From: Saccoglossus kowalevskii
Taxonomy: Eukaryota > Hemichordata > Enteropneusta > Harrimaniidae
Length of the DNA: 40,219 bases
Assembly: GCF_000003605.2 (NCBI RefSeq)
Contig: NW_003114463.1
Coordinates: 50,575 to 90,793 of the forward strand
Direction: 5' to 3'
This document shows, piece after piece, positions 9,508 through 21,456 of this stretch. The position numbers and the translations under genes were made by a program. Numbering within the stretch: position 1 is the stretch's first letter; each line of letters begins with the position of its first letter. Under the pieces are notes generated by a model, which saw only the letters and a list, made by a program, of their open reading frames with translations, was not told the DNA's origin and did no database searches.

Positions 9508-11230
9508 GCTTTGTAAAAATCCCTTATCAGTGGGCTAAACCTGCATTCTGTCCCTATGTGACATAAAAGATGAAATACACTTCCTTTTGGTATGTCCAAA
9601 ATACCAAACACATCGAAAAGAAACTCTTTCAAATATTACATTCCCCAAAGAAACGATCATCACTAATTTACAGAAATTCATTTATTTAATAAAAAGTAAT
9701 TTCAAAAATACAATTGAGGTGATTTTATTCACAATTCTTCCATTTTAAGAAATGAGCATTCTCTTGATTTGCAATACTGACACTTTCTTTTACTATTACA
9801 TTTATTTTAGATACATTATTGCTATTAACTGATAGAAAATGTTATTTCTAAGTATACAATAAAAATATTAATATTATAAGTTGCAGTGGTTTATATTTAG
9901 CTTATTGTGTCCTAATTATGTCTTATTCATCTACCATTGGCTGAAAGAATATTGTTTTATTTAACTCTGAGACCTTGTTCACACATGCTTCATCTCAGAA
10001 GTAAAAATGGAACTCACGGCAGAGACCAGCCTTCTGACTCCAAGCTAAACTAACCGAGTTTATCTGTTTACATATGTTTTCCAATAGGGGGTTGCAATTA
10101 ACTTTTGTTCCAAGCCTGTATTTTACTACCTGTAAGAATCTCATAAAGTCTCCCAATAAAAAAAGTGTTATACCAAATTCCAAAGTGCCAAATTCCAGTT
10201 GCATGCAACCATATACTACATAGATACAGTTATTACGAGGTATCAAACCCCTACTATAAACTGTTATTTTAAACAAATTCGACTACCGGTATAACAGAAA
10301 GAAACAGGTAGGCTAAATAAAGTAAAGTCTATCATTGAAAGAGACAATTAATCTATTTGCATTTCACTTTTAAACAACTACCGATATTCTAGCTTTATTT
10401 TTGAAACACTTTTTAGCATCCTGCTTCCAAAAACTCTGTATATTTGTAAATATAAACAAGCGAGCTTAGTAGAAAATCAATAGCAACACCTGCACTATGT
10501 TCACAAAAGAGATAAACACGGTATCTTACGATGTAAACTGAGAACATAGAAACCAAAACACAGATGATTGAAATTTGAAAGAATACACCTTTTTCTCCCT
10601 TTTTCCATTTATTTCAAATTCAACTCATTTAAATTAAATTTAATTAAGTTTGTTTATTTCCCCACCCTATTCAGAGCACATGGTCCATTGATACGGCTGT
10701 TATCACAAGCCCTGGTGTTGTTAGCCCTAAATCACTTGTAAACATTTTCTCACATGCTACAAGAAATCACAATGTGCAAAGTCAGCAAAACTTGATTAAT
10801 CAATCAGACGTATCAATGAGACGATCTTAAAAAGATGTGCTCTTGCACACAGATCTCTGATTGATCGGAAAACCTGAAAGGACTCAAATTTCCAGGTTTT
10901 GTCTAGCGTTTCCTGGTAGTTCATTGTTTGTCATTTTGAGGTAATTGGGTTTTAAAGCAAGTGTGGTTAGTTGTAAAAAGAGGTAATTGACAATGACTGA
11001 TGTCATTACCTTCATCTTTTATTCTCTTCACGAACGTGTACCACTCTGGCAATTGCTAATGTATACCACAAACATTACCATATTGTATCATCCATCCTTA
11101 TACAGGAATCTGAAGTGTGTCCCCTGAGCTGATAAGATGTGCCACTGACTAGTTTTGCTAACTACTTGTGCTAATTCAATTGTATATTGATATATTGATA
11201 TGGGGATTACATTTTGACTCCCTACAAATT
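9508..11230. other. Non-coding stretch, no supported feature
   Basis: AT-rich sequence without a repeat family or exon I can defend. The 93-codon minus frame at 9995-10276 matches no family I recognise and has no splice context. Confidence 0.5.
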
Positions 11231-11839
11231 CTACTATTTGACCTAGGTCAAGATATAATTATAATTCCATGATACATAATCAGACTACCTGATTGGTGAA
11301 TGTCTACTATTTGACCTAGGTCAAGATATAATTATAATTCCATGATACATAATCAGACTACCTGATTGGTGAATGTCTACTATTTGACCTAGGTCCAGAT
11401 ATAATTATAATTCTATGATATGTAATCAGACTACCTGATTGGTGAATGTCTACTATTTGACCTAGGTCAAGATATAATTATATTTCTATGATATGTAATC
11501 AGACTATCTGATTGGTGAATGTCTACTATTTGACCTAGGTCCAGATATAATTATAATTCTATGATATGTAATCAGACTATCTGATTAGTGAATGTCTACT
11601 ATTTGACCTAGGTCAAGATATAATTATAATTCCATGATATGTACCTACTATTTGACCTAGGTCAAGATATAATTATAATTCTATGATATGTAATCAGACT
11701 ATCTGATTGGTGAATGTCCACTATTTGACCTAGGTCAAGATATAATTATAATTCTATGATATGTAATCAGACTACTTGATTGGTGAATGTCTGTAATTAT
11801 AATCCTATAATATACGATAAAACTGATTAGTGAATGTCA
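11231..11839 (+). repeat. 73 bp minisatellite with palindromic core
   Basis: Eight clear units and a decayed ninth. Unit landmarks: CTACTATTTGACCTAGGTCA, AGATATAATTATAATTC, ATGATATGTAATCAGACTA, CTGATTGGTGAATGT. The TTGACC starts fall at 11238, 11311, 11384, 11457, 11530, 11603, 11652 and 11725, giving a strict 73 bp period with one unit shortened by 24 bp. Six units carry the perfect palindrome TTGACCTAGGTCAA; units 3 and 5 read AGGTCCAG and break it. A second palindrome, TATAATTATA, follows it in most units. Confidence 0.95.
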
Positions 11840-13087
11840 CAAATTAAACATTTGGGTGAAATACAACAACAAATGTTTCAAAGATGAATTTAAAATGTCA
11901 TTCTAATTTCAATTTCTCACCAGCAAAACATATGTTGTCTATAAAACTGAAACAAAATGAATGGGAAAAACTTTGAGAGGCACAATCTTTTTTTTTTATT
12001 TACTTTTCTAAAAAAAATTCAATAATATTGGACCAAATCGACATAACTACCTTATTGGCTAAAAGGCTTGATCAAAAGTTTGCAAAAATGATATTTGTTT
12101 AAAATTTTTGAATTGTGACAACATTAGCATTACCACTCAAAGGATTACTTGCCTCAAAACCAACCAACACATAAATATCACAGCTGACATATTTGAGGTG
12201 CGCCCTCATACATCATGTATGAGAAGAAAAAAAAAGGACAGCTATCTAGGTGCGAAGTGTGATTACGGTACTCTTAAAGTGTTGACTAAATGTCTATGAT
12301 CAGGACTACCATTTTCAAAAATTAGTAGCCCTACTGGAGTACTAAAAATTGACAAGATTTTAGTATTTTGTTTTCAAGTTCACCAAATTGTCTTCAAATT
12401 ATGGGTGTCCAACACAAATTGAAAAAAATTACATTTATTTATTTTTATACTTCTCTGCTTATTTTGCCTACAAAACCTGATGGAACTCGAAAAATTACGA
12501 TAGAACTACCACTTCTTGAAACTGGTCGTTCTGCATACACTTTTTTAAAAATTTTGAACCCTGATGATACCCTGGGCAGGAATAATAGAGAATATTCTCA
12601 ATTGCACTCATGCATATATCATTTTAATAGTTTGACTCTTTCCAGATAAGACTCAACGATGATACATTTTTGTGATTTTCTAGATTTTTGCAATGTTAAT
12701 TTCAGACCACACAGCACAATTTGACATAGTTTACTGATGTATGTCCCAAAAATTTAACAAGAATATGTGCAGAGATTGAAAGTTTACATTTGCAGTGAGT
12801 GATCAGCCGAGGTTCAAAAGACTGCAAGGAAAAAATTACCCCCCCCCCAAAAAAAAACTACAAACATGAACACAATTTTATGGAAAGTTTTTTGACAAAA
12901 AATTACAAGCTTCTATCTACAAGTTCAGTTAGTAAATCAAAAGCAACAACAATCTGTGATTTAGATTGCTGAAAAACAAAATACAGCTACAGTGACAAGC
13001 AACTTGCAAACTAGCAAATTGTATCTGTAAATTAAATTGGGAATTACACTGCATGCTGTAAATTTTCACTGCCAGTGAAAGAAATTT
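11840..13087. other. Non-coding stretch, no supported feature
   Basis: Holds poly-C/poly-A at about 12840-12856 and a 93-codon plus frame at 12368-12649 with a somewhat protein-like middle (ITIELPLLETGRSAYTFLK) but no start, splice or family evidence. I see no defined repeat. Confidence 0.45.
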
Positions 13088-13250
13088 AACTCTTTGAGCG
13101 CCAAAGTCAAACCATATCACCATTCACAATTTTTAAACCCACTTAATTTTTCCAAAAAATTTATCAAGACCTTCAGCGAATAGAAAATTATGTCCATATT
13201 TATCAAAATTCATGAAAACAGGCAAAATTTAGTCGAGTAAATTTAAGATA
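13088..13250 (+). repeat. Possible TTAA-flanked MITE end, decayed
   Basis: Begins TTAACTCTTTGAGCGCCAAA, a start of the kind seen in TTAA-target (piggyBac-like) MITEs, and continues CAGCGAATAGAAAATTATGT, CCATATTTATCAAAATTCAT. A reversed, very diverged relative may lie at about 21800-21890 (GGACATAATTTCCTAATGCT, CAAAGG). No second terminus was found. Confidence 0.3.
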
Positions 13251-14150
13251 CTCTGATTTTCACTGTCACAATCTTCCCAGACATTCAAAATTTGAATTTT
13301 ATTTTCAATTTGAGCCCAAATTGACAGATTTACAATTGCTTCATTAATGAACAGAACGTTTTGTTTTTTTTCATGAAGCAAAAACAAGTTAACAGGTTGA
13401 GAAAAACAAAATTAAATTTCCAACGGACAAAATTGTGTGATTGATATACAAGATACAGACAGGTAAAAAAGGTCAAATTGTCATGAAAGACGGAAGGATG
13501 CATGCACAAAGAAGTAGCAGTTCGGAAGAAAAACAGTCCCACCCCCAAAATCCATTGTTTCCATTCTTGCCATCATAGTGTGGTGAGTTTTATTTCAACT
13601 GAAGCCAACAATAACACATTTATATTGTAGCACAAAATCAGCAATTCATGCCGATCCCCAAATTTCAACAACAAAAAAATTCAAAACCCTGAACCAAATT
13701 AAATAGGGGTACGGCTAAAAGGTTACGCCATGTATGCAAGACATACCATCGGCCTACGGTGGGGGAGTAACCAATCCAAATAAATCATAATAACTGCTGT
13801 AGAAAAAATTGTTGCAGAGTCTGACAAATGGGAACCCATTATGTAAAGGAATTTGAACGAACGTGGGAACGATGCTGGCTTGATTGTTAGCCTGAAGGGT
13901 CAGGTGCATTGATGCATGCTTGGCAGCCGCATCTACTGTACGCCAGCTCCATCGTGTTACAGTTATTTTTATCTAAGTAATCAATGAGGTGGAACTGTCA
14001 CACAATGATCTGACATTACAGGGCAGGCAGCAATACACCCTGTTACAGGTGTATGTTATGCTCATTATATTACTACAGCAATTATCAGCACCACGAACGA
14101 TTTCTTATTCTACTTTTCAACATCAGTTGCCATGTTCACTGCACTACAAT
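13251..14150. other. Non-coding stretch with a GC-richer patch
   Basis: The patch at about 13700-13960 is richer in G and C than its surroundings and includes a 20-codon frame (ATG at about 13827, MGTHYVKEFERTWERCWLDC) in good start context. There is no homolog I recognise and no splice evidence. Confidence 0.35.
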
Positions 14151-14159
14151 TTTCAAGAA

Positions 14160-14405
14160 CTAAAACATAGCAAAACTATGGAAACCTCAAACAAGAATTC
14201 ACTATCTGGCAATATTTTTATTTTTGCAACACTAATGAATATACTTCTACTTTCATTATCACTACAATTTTTTGGATGTGAGGCATAAAAACTAGCAAAA
14301 GTATGGAAGCCGTTCTTTCAAGAGAAATATGTTTCATAATTCATAAACTGTCTGAGTTGGCAACATTGATATTTTTTTCCAAATTAATGAATACAACTTC
14401 AGTGT
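14160..14405 (+). repeat. Decayed tandem duplication
   Basis: Two successive segments (about 14160-14240 and 14286-14405) share ACTAAAACATAGCAAAACTA / AAAACTAGCAAAAGTATGGA, GGCAATATTTTTATTTTTGC / GGCAACATTGATATTTTTTT and AATGAATA followed by ACTTC. A second decayed pair follows: about 14462-14530 and 14567-14632, with GATTTTCCAAAATTATTG / GATTTTCCTTAATTACCG and TATCACTTTTGAAGCAAAAT / TATCACTTTTAAAGTAAAAT. Confidence 0.6.
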
Positions 14406-14743
14406 ACCACTGAAAATTAAATGAATGTATAATAAACATAATTTACAACTTTTTGTAAATCATAGATTTTCCAAAATTATTGCACAATGTTAGTAACAAT
14501 ATCACTTTTGAAGCAAAATTTTCACCCAAAACAAACATGTTCAGAAATGTTAAATGAAAATCGTGGATTTTCCTTAATTACCGATACTTCACGTTATTTC
14601 AGTATCACTTTTAAAGTAAAATGTTCAAAAATCTAGGAGAGGATATTCAAAAATCCTGGTTTTGAACAACCAAGCACACACAGAAAAAGACAGAAAGAGA
14701 CACTAATAAACAAGTAATATGAACCAATTCATTAGTTTTTGCA

Positions 14744-14852
14744 TTAACCTTTTCACCACCAGTTCCCTCTTTTCATCACAAATTCACAAAATATTCCTGT
14801 TCATAGTCTACAGAAACATTTTTGCATGAAAGTTTAGTGGTGAAAAGGTTAA
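14744..14852 (+). mobile_element. MITE family C (piggyBac-like), internally deleted
   Basis: Both ends intact: TTAACCTTTTCACCACCAGT at the left and GTGGTGAAAAGGTTAA at the right, with TTAA at each edge. Only 109 bp remain because the middle is deleted; full copies are about 240 bp. The left half matches the copy at 22062 (CCCTCTTTTCATCACAAATT, CACAAAATA, CCTGTTCATAGTCT). Confidence 0.88.
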
Positions 14853-15512
14853 AATCACACAATCACACATACTCGCGTCACACACTGTAAACTGGCTTGG
14901 TTTTGTGACAGTAACTTTCACAACTTTCAATCTGAAAAGTTCCATTAAATCTACATATTCGTCTCCTTTACATGAATATTAATTTTCTTAAGAAGGTTCT
15001 AGTCGAATTAATGATCACTTGTCAAGTTCTTTATACTTTCATTATTATGGGTTCTTGAAAAAAAAAGTTTTTCGAGATGACAAATTATCAAAACTAGCAT
15101 CTTTACACTGCCTTTATGGTGAAAGAATTCCTTCAATATCTCAAAATTTTGTTTGGTGAAATGAGATGAAAGAGTCATATATTATTATTGATATAAATCC
15201 TAATATTATGAAAACATTTTCAAAAAATTATTTCCAGGGTGTTAGTCGTTGTTCCATGATACTGGTATACAATTTGTTTTCCCATAATGCATTGCATATA
15301 TGTGCAGTAACCTGCTCAGTACTGGTAGTGGAAAATTTGAATTTGGTCTGCTTTATATTTACACTAGTAACATGTAATATTATAACATTTAGAAACATGC
15401 TTAGAAAAATTTCTTTATAGAGACTGAACAGCTGCTTCTAGACACCATCAGTTACTTTTACTTTTGAATTCCCATTGCAAAGTGTTGCAGAAAAGTCTGC
15501 AATCTCATTGGT

Positions 15513-15582
15513 CTGGCCTTGATCAGCTGATACCTATTTACCAATCAGAAGCTAGATATTTTGGGCACAAGTGTACTGAAAA
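15513..15582 (+). repeat. Left flank of the assembly gap, duplicated
   Basis: This 70 bp block (CTGGCCTTGATCAGCTGATA ... GTGTACTGAAAA) recurs at 15633-15698 across the gap. The two differ only by single missing bases in runs (CTT/CT, CC/C, TTT/TT, CCAA/CCA). Confidence 0.9.
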
Positions 15583-15632
15583 NNNNNNNNNNNNNNNNNN
15601 NNNNNNNNNNNNNNNNNNNNNNNNNNNNNNNN
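15583..15632. other. Assembly gap, 50 Ns
   Basis: Exactly 50 Ns, probably a placeholder size. The flanks are near-identical, so the true gap may be zero or negative. An open frame drawn across it (15464-15649) is meaningless. Confidence 0.98.
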
Positions 15633-15698
15633 CTGGCCTGATCAGCTGATACTATTACCATCAGAAGCTAGATATTTTGGGCACAAGTGTACTGAAAA
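15633..15698 (+). repeat. Right flank of the assembly gap, duplicated
   Basis: Second copy of the left flank, 66 bp long because several short runs are one base shorter. It continues into unique sequence (TCCTTTCCATCATCACTG). Confidence 0.9.
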
Positions 15699-17710
15699 TC
15701 CTTTCCATCATCACTGAAGACCCTATAGTTTTATGACCATAAGTTTCTATGCCTTTGCCATCACCATGGTTACAACAAAGATTACTGAAACTATATAGTG
15801 ACAGGAAATTGCCGTTCTAATTATAAGTACCAATTTGAGTTGACATTTTAAAACCAGGGATGTGTTTTTAAACTTTATAACTGCACAGTGCATTGAAATA
15901 CAGTAGTTCAGACGATTGGTGATAATTCAACGGAATTACAACTGAAAACAAAGGAAGGATCATGGAAACAGAAAGAATTCTTCAGTAGTATTAACTTCCT
16001 CAAGTAGACAGGTTGCAAACATAGTTTTCTGAAATACATTGAATGGGCAGCACAACAATATGGCCTTGTGCCAACTTAACTCTCATATCAGACCCATGGA
16101 GCCAAACAAATCGTGTGCTAGCCACGCGAAACATACCAAAAGAACCTGTTAGCTCAAGTCTTTAAAGCAATAACATGTGTATATTTACCAAGGAAAAATA
16201 AAAGCAAGGAAGGGCAACAGTATTATTATCACACGTGTGGCATGGCTGCTTTCTAATTGGTAACATAATCCATTTTAAAACTATTTTAATTGCACCGTTT
16301 CCCATGGATTATATATTACATGGACATGCCTTAATTCAAAAACCAAACTTCCAAAAATGTCAGGCAGTCGCTAAAACTGCCAGTTGATGTGGCAAGTTTA
16401 AATTTCTCAGCATAAAGATTTAAATGTTTCAAACATAGAAAGTTATTGTCTCGCTATTTCTCCTTTCATGTCATTTTTCCTTTCCTACAGGAAGTCTTAG
16501 TTAATGACTCATGAAAAAAGGAAGCTTTAGGGTCAATATTTGCTGTGTGCTCGGCAGACTTTGTGTTCCTTTTCATTTGTCCGCTACTGTTTCACATTCT
16601 GTCATCTAGGACGACCATCTAACACCTTTAGAACAGTCACCGAGGAAATTTCCCTTTTAAAGGAAACCTGATCAGGAACAACCTCATCTGTATCAAATTT
16701 ACTATAGTTGTAAAGAATATATCATTATTGTTTTTAATATTTTAGAATCATGAACAATTAACTTGGCTGATTTTTGGCTGGTGTTAAAAAAAAAACACAG
16801 CTGTGTTAGGGTTACATACCCGGTATTCCCTCAATTTTCTTTGTTCAAAAAGTAGCCTGCTATCGCCGAAATGAATGGAAATAGTCTGTGTCAGCAGTTA
16901 AATTTGATAATATATTTCAGTTTCAAAAATTTGAAATAAGCACTTAAAGTATAAAATTGTGGGTATCAGCATAAAAATAACACATATCGTTAATATAGTT
17001 AACAACCCAAGGTATCAGCTATTATATGAAAGCAATCTAGCTAAAAATTTTGAAGAAAGAGTAAAAAATATAAAAGTTGACAATAGAAGTTGACGCTTAC
17101 TATGGGTAATAAAACAATTTTTTACAGAAAAAAAAAGAAAAAAGAAAAACCCACATGCATTTGACAGATGAAATCTATTCAAATTGTTAATAGCAACATC
17201 ATCCTTTAATAAACAAATCTAGCTCAAATTAAGGGAAGAAAAAAAAATATTAAAAATAATTTGAACTTTTTTCTACCCTGCCCTTTTAAAAAACAAGTAA
17301 CACCCCCAAGTTTCCAATGGTCAATTCCCATTTTACTGTATGAATATGAGAATCATCTATGGTCAGGAACAGGCAGTGTATTTCATTGGAGGGATTTAGT
17401 TCACTATTTTGTATCATTCTCACACCCCCCTTACAATAGAATGATCCTTCCTTTGACACATCAAGAACAGAATAATCCGCCAGTGAGTGTGGATTGAATT
17501 TTATTTTTCTGCTGCATTACACAAATTTTATGCAATTTATTATTTAAAACTACTACAGTAACTGAAAACAAGTTAAAAGAACTGCATGATAATAATTTGC
17601 ATTTGCCAAAAAGCATATCAAATATTCACAATTTAAAGCGGAAATCAAATTTACAGCTCTTTAGCCATACTTGGGCACCTGTGGATTGTCATTACTATCT
17701 TCTACTATTA
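15699..17710. other. Mostly non-coding stretch with two weak coding hints
   Basis: A minus-strand frame at 16000-16134 (ATG to TGA, 44 residues; pieces FRVASTRFVWLHGSDM and KLAQGHIVVLPIQC) lies in a GC-richer patch, but the plus strand is also open there. A very strong plus-strand acceptor-like tract (CATTTTTCCTTTCCTACAG, ending 16490) is followed by EVLVNDS and a stop. Neither has supporting partners. A 78-codon plus frame at 17261-17497 is similarly unsupported. Confidence 0.4.
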
Positions 17711-17777
17711 CTATATCTAAACGGGACTATTTTGTGAATTAGTGATAAAAATAGGGAACTGGTGGCGAAAAGGTAAA
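17711..17777 (-). mobile_element. MITE family C (piggyBac-like), end fragment
   Basis: Reversed left end of family C: its complement reads TTACCTTTTCGCCACCAGTT, CCCTATTTTTATCACTAATT, CACAAAATAGTCCCGTTTAG. The terminal TTAA is mutated and the other half is absent. Confidence 0.75.
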
Positions 17778-19309
17778 AATTAGAATAGAATTTGACTTTG
17801 TTCAATTCAAAATGAATAATGACAATAAAATTATTATTATCACTAATATTACTGAGTGTTCTTAATTCCTGCTTTCTGCCTGATTTTTACCCACATTATC
17901 CACACAATTCATTCAAATTGCAATAAAGCATCAAATACATTTTTTTTATTTAGCTTACATGTGAACACTTGCCAGAATCATTTGTACATCTATAGCTTAT
18001 CATTTAGATGTTTAGTGGGACAAGCCACATTACAACAGCACTATCAGAGCATCAGAGTCTATAGCACACACTGGAACAAGTTTATCTTAACCCAGGAGAA
18101 AAAATCACCAAGCAGGGTGGCAAACAGATATGTGTTCTTATAATTTATCAACACATGGTTCATCTAGCTTCACCTCTAAAGACCAACCTGTCAGCAACTT
18201 TTAACAAAAACACACAGGTCACTATTTGGTGACAGATGGACGGTGGCTAACTCTTTCAGCACAAGTGCATTAGATAAGGTATAGGCATGGTATAAACTAT
18301 GCATGACTTCCTCACAGGGAATTCCGGCTATTCCTGCACCAGGATAACAACTAACCGTCCTTAAGCTGCAATATTGGCTGTGATTGGTGGAAGGTTAGAT
18401 GAATTCCCTCTTTCAGCCAATCACAGGTGGCGTTATAGCATAGGTTTTCATCACTGGCACATATCTTTGATAATTAATGTAGAGGCAAGTCACTAGATAA
18501 AGAAAAACAAATCTTAGCCAGGCTTTCTGCTAGTGCCCTCTGACCTATCTGTCATCAATGGGCCATGGTGGAATGCCAGCGTAAAGAACATTGCATGCTT
18601 GATGGAGTTAATCAACTAGGTTCCCTTATAGTACATCAAAAAGGCATTAAGTTGTTAAATATGTCACAGTACTAACATAGAAAACAATATCTCAAAATAA
18701 AAGCCACTTATTTGAATTCTATCATTCACAGTGTGCAGATACAAAACAAAAACACCTACTGCAAGGCTGTACTGTCATACGAGACTAAATTTCCAGGGTT
18801 CAGAGTGACAGGATTGGTGTATGTAGTAGTTTACTTATTATGATTTACAGAAAAAAAATAACACTTGACTCTCGTGATGTGGCCCAATATACCTGACAAA
18901 TCACATTAAGACTGTCTAACTTTATTATCGGCTGATTGTACAAACCTTCTTTATAGCATTCAACTTTATACCGACATTGTCATATACACATAACCTGCAT
19001 AATACATACATAAATTGCAGAATTTTCTTTTAATGCTACTTGTACTTTTGAGTTTTTGTTACCCGTATACAACTGATAGAAATGTTTTTTTTTCTAAAGA
19101 TGCAATACAATATTACTATTACTATAACAGAATCCTAAACCTGTGCAGGAAATGACCATCTCAAATCAATGCAGTAGAAAAGGTATAAAATTATAATATT
19201 GACCATACATGTACACCTACAATAGTGTCTATATATTAACATGTAAATGAACAAATATATAATAGTATTAAAGTATGTTAGTAGCAACTATGCTTAAATT
19301 ACACAGACT
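17778..19309. other. Non-coding stretch with one inverted repeat
   Basis: At 18373-18426 the sequence ATTGGCTGTGATTGG is answered about 30 bp later by CAGCCAATCACAG, giving overlapping inverted arms of 8 and 10 bp, each containing ATTGG/CCAAT. Nothing else is supportable in this stretch. Confidence 0.45.
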
Positions 19310-19822
19310 TTAACATTTTCACCACCAGTTCCATCTTTTCATCACAAAATAGTTCTTTTTATACTGTAAAAGGGTTAATTATTCACTGGGTTTTAAATTA
19401 GCTTATTTCGCTCACTAGAAAATGCGCTAAATTAAAATCCAGTGAATATGTAAAATTTAGCATAGAACACACTATTTAAATGATAAAACCATGAATTTAA
19501 AACCCACTGAAAATTCCTGAAATGGTAAATCAGCGAACTTTAAACCCAGTGAAAATTAGTCATTTTACAGTAGTGTGCAATTTCCTTCAGAAGATTTGGA
19601 CAAAAATAGACAAATTTGTCAAGTAAAAACTGAAAACTGCAAAATTAGGTTTTATTCTATATTTTTTAAGAAAATAAGAACAAAGTGCAGAAAAATTTGG
19701 ACAAGAAAGTCTGGTGGTAAAAAAGTTGCAAAATTAGGGTTTTATTCCATAAATATTGAAGAAAATAAGAAAAAAAGTGAAGAAAAATTTGAGCAAGAAA
19801 TTTTGGTGGTGAAAAAGTTAAG
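19310..19822 (+). mobile_element. MITE family C (piggyBac-like), split by a nested MITE
   Basis: Left part 19310-19361 starts at TTAACATTTTCACCACCAG; right part runs from 19573 to about 19822 and ends GGTGGTGAAAAAGTTAA. The interior holds a second, tandem copy of the 3' half (GTTTTATTCTATATTTTTTA and GTTTTATTCCATAAATATTG, each followed by GAAAATAAGAA), so this copy carries an internal duplication as well as the insertion. The 89-codon frame at 19575-19844 lies in it and is not a gene. Confidence 0.85.
19362..19572 (+). mobile_element. MITE family B, copy 2, nested in family C
   Basis: Complete copy from TACTGTAAAAGGGTTAATTA to AGTCATTTTACAGTA, 211 bp including a TA at both edges. Arms pair as TTCACTGGGTTTTAAATT and AACTTTAAACCCAGTGAAAA. 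Removing it with one TA restores a sequence that matches the uninterrupted family C copy around 22111-22130, which confirms a TA target duplication. Confidence 0.93.
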
Positions 19823-20480
19823 GATTCAGAAGGGACCGATATGACTTGAATGTGCTGACTTTAACATGGTGAGGTATACATAGGCAGTCTGCCAAACTCT
19901 AACGTCACTCAAGACGAATTTAATTTAGGCCACAAATCAAGCTTTTCTAATTACAAATTCACATTGTCCAAATGCCGTAATTATACTATTTCTATGGGCC
20001 ATATCCAAAAACATGTGTTAAGCAAGGTACATTTCCCACAAAGCAAAGAGCACGAGCCTGTATTGCTTATTGTTGACCCGCGGACCAGACCTTTCCTTTG
20101 TAACGTTCTAGTCACCGTGCTGGATACCTAAAATCGCTTTGAGATATAAGGAACAATTATTTTCTTGTTCCCATGTTTGTCTTGACTAGTTGTAACACCA
20201 AAATTTGTATTCTACAGGTATTGAGTATGAACACCTGCATAGAATGGGATTGCTGCAAGCCAACAGTAAATCACTGCATATTCCATAGCACAGACATTGA
20301 GTGCTAGTCACAGTGAAATCTACTAATCTGACCCCCTAACTCCCTCATTACATTTTTGTTATAGAGTTATGCAATCATATCTATACAGCAGATACTTTTC
20401 ACTGTATATACCAGCAACTTGTGCTTCATAAGAATAATATCCTTCAAAAATATTATTATGTATATAATAAGAACTACTTC
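19823..20480. other. Mostly non-coding stretch with a tentative exon
   Basis: At 20218-20265, plus strand, an acceptor TTTGTATTCTACAG precedes 48 open bases and a donor-like gtaaat, phase 1 at both ends, reading IEYEHLHRMGLLQAN. No neighbouring exon was found, so I do not call it a gene. Confidence 0.35.
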
Positions 20481-20650
20481 AACTTTTTCACCCCCCAGAA
20501 GATTGGGACAAAAACAGCTTAATTTTTTTTGAGTAAAAAATGAAAATTGACTCAAATTTTGTCTGTTGGCACCAAAATTTGGGTTCATTTCCAGAAATAT
20601 TAAAGAATATAAGAAGAAAGTGCAAGAAATTCTGGTGGTAAAAAGGTTAA
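20481..20650 (+). mobile_element. MITE family C (piggyBac-like), internally deleted
   Basis: Starts AACTTTTTCACCCCCCAGAA, directly followed by the AGAAGATTGGGACAAAAACA part of the interior, so about 60 bp next to the left end are missing. The right end GGTGGTAAAAAGGTTAA is intact, with the TTAA. Confidence 0.85.
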
Positions 20651-21290
20651 ATTCATGAGTGACAAATGTTTGTGAAATTTGATAGAATAGAATCTTTATT
20701 GCTATCCTATTGCATGTTTGACTACAAAATGTTAAAGACATAACAAAAATAACTAACATTAACAGTACAGAGAAAAAAAACATTCAAATTTCTAGACAAA
20801 GACAAACTGGTTAATTTGTTTTTTCAGAAGCAGCTGGTTTAAGAAGCATTTTACTTTTAATTGAATGTTCTTGTACATGTATATTAAAACAGTTATAAAT
20901 GTGTTTCGCTGCATCATTTATAATGTTTTGACTTTCCAATGTTTTAGTTATCTTGAGTAATGTTGTGTTTTCGTAACAAACAAACAAACAGTTATTACAT
21001 GTGTGTGGTGGTATGTATGTACCATATTTACTCCATTTGATGTATTGTAGTATTTCTAAAATAGCATGTACTTTTGGTGTATTTAAGTGTAGTGTAAGTC
21101 AGTGTCATTCATAATTATAATCAAGAAATCTTATGAGAACATTTATTGGCAATAATAATAATATTATCGTATGAGCAAAGGAAATTTTTTAAATATATCA
21201 ATAAAAAAAAAATTAAAAAAAAAAGTGTTGCCTAATACGCTTTAGTGTGTGTGAGAGGGAGAGGGGGGGAAGCCTACTATATTATACATT
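20651..21290. other. Non-coding stretch with a retroelement-like trace
   Basis: GATAGAATAGAATCTTTATT at about 20683-20702 resembles a simple-repeat tail of a retroelement. A-rich runs lie at 21200-21225 and a (CAAA)n run at about 20980-20992. No gene is supported. Confidence 0.35.
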
Positions 21291-21456
21291 GCCTAACTCT
21301 GCTATAAAAAAGTACAAAAAGTTTCACATATGAATTGCCTAACTCTTTCATAGTGTAAGAAAGTAAACATCTTTACATGTATAGCTGAGCTGCCTAACTC
21401 AAGATGAGAATTCACTTGTCATCAATGGAATAGCCATACATTCCTACATGGGACTG

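Noticed and set aside
13989-14288. 99-codon plus-strand frame with a hydrophobic C-terminus
   Set aside because: Overlaps a decayed tandem duplication whose second copy is not open; the hydrophobic stretch comes from T-rich sequence.
15464-15649. Frame running across the N gap
   Set aside because: Contains unknown bases and a probably false duplicated flank.
19575-19844. 89-codon Lys-rich frame
   Set aside because: Lies inside a split family C MITE; the repeats in it mirror the element's internal duplication.
20367-20783. 138-codon minus-strand frame, the longest in the window
   Set aside because: Crosses a family C MITE and low-complexity AT-rich sequence; Phe/Ile-rich composition with no domain.
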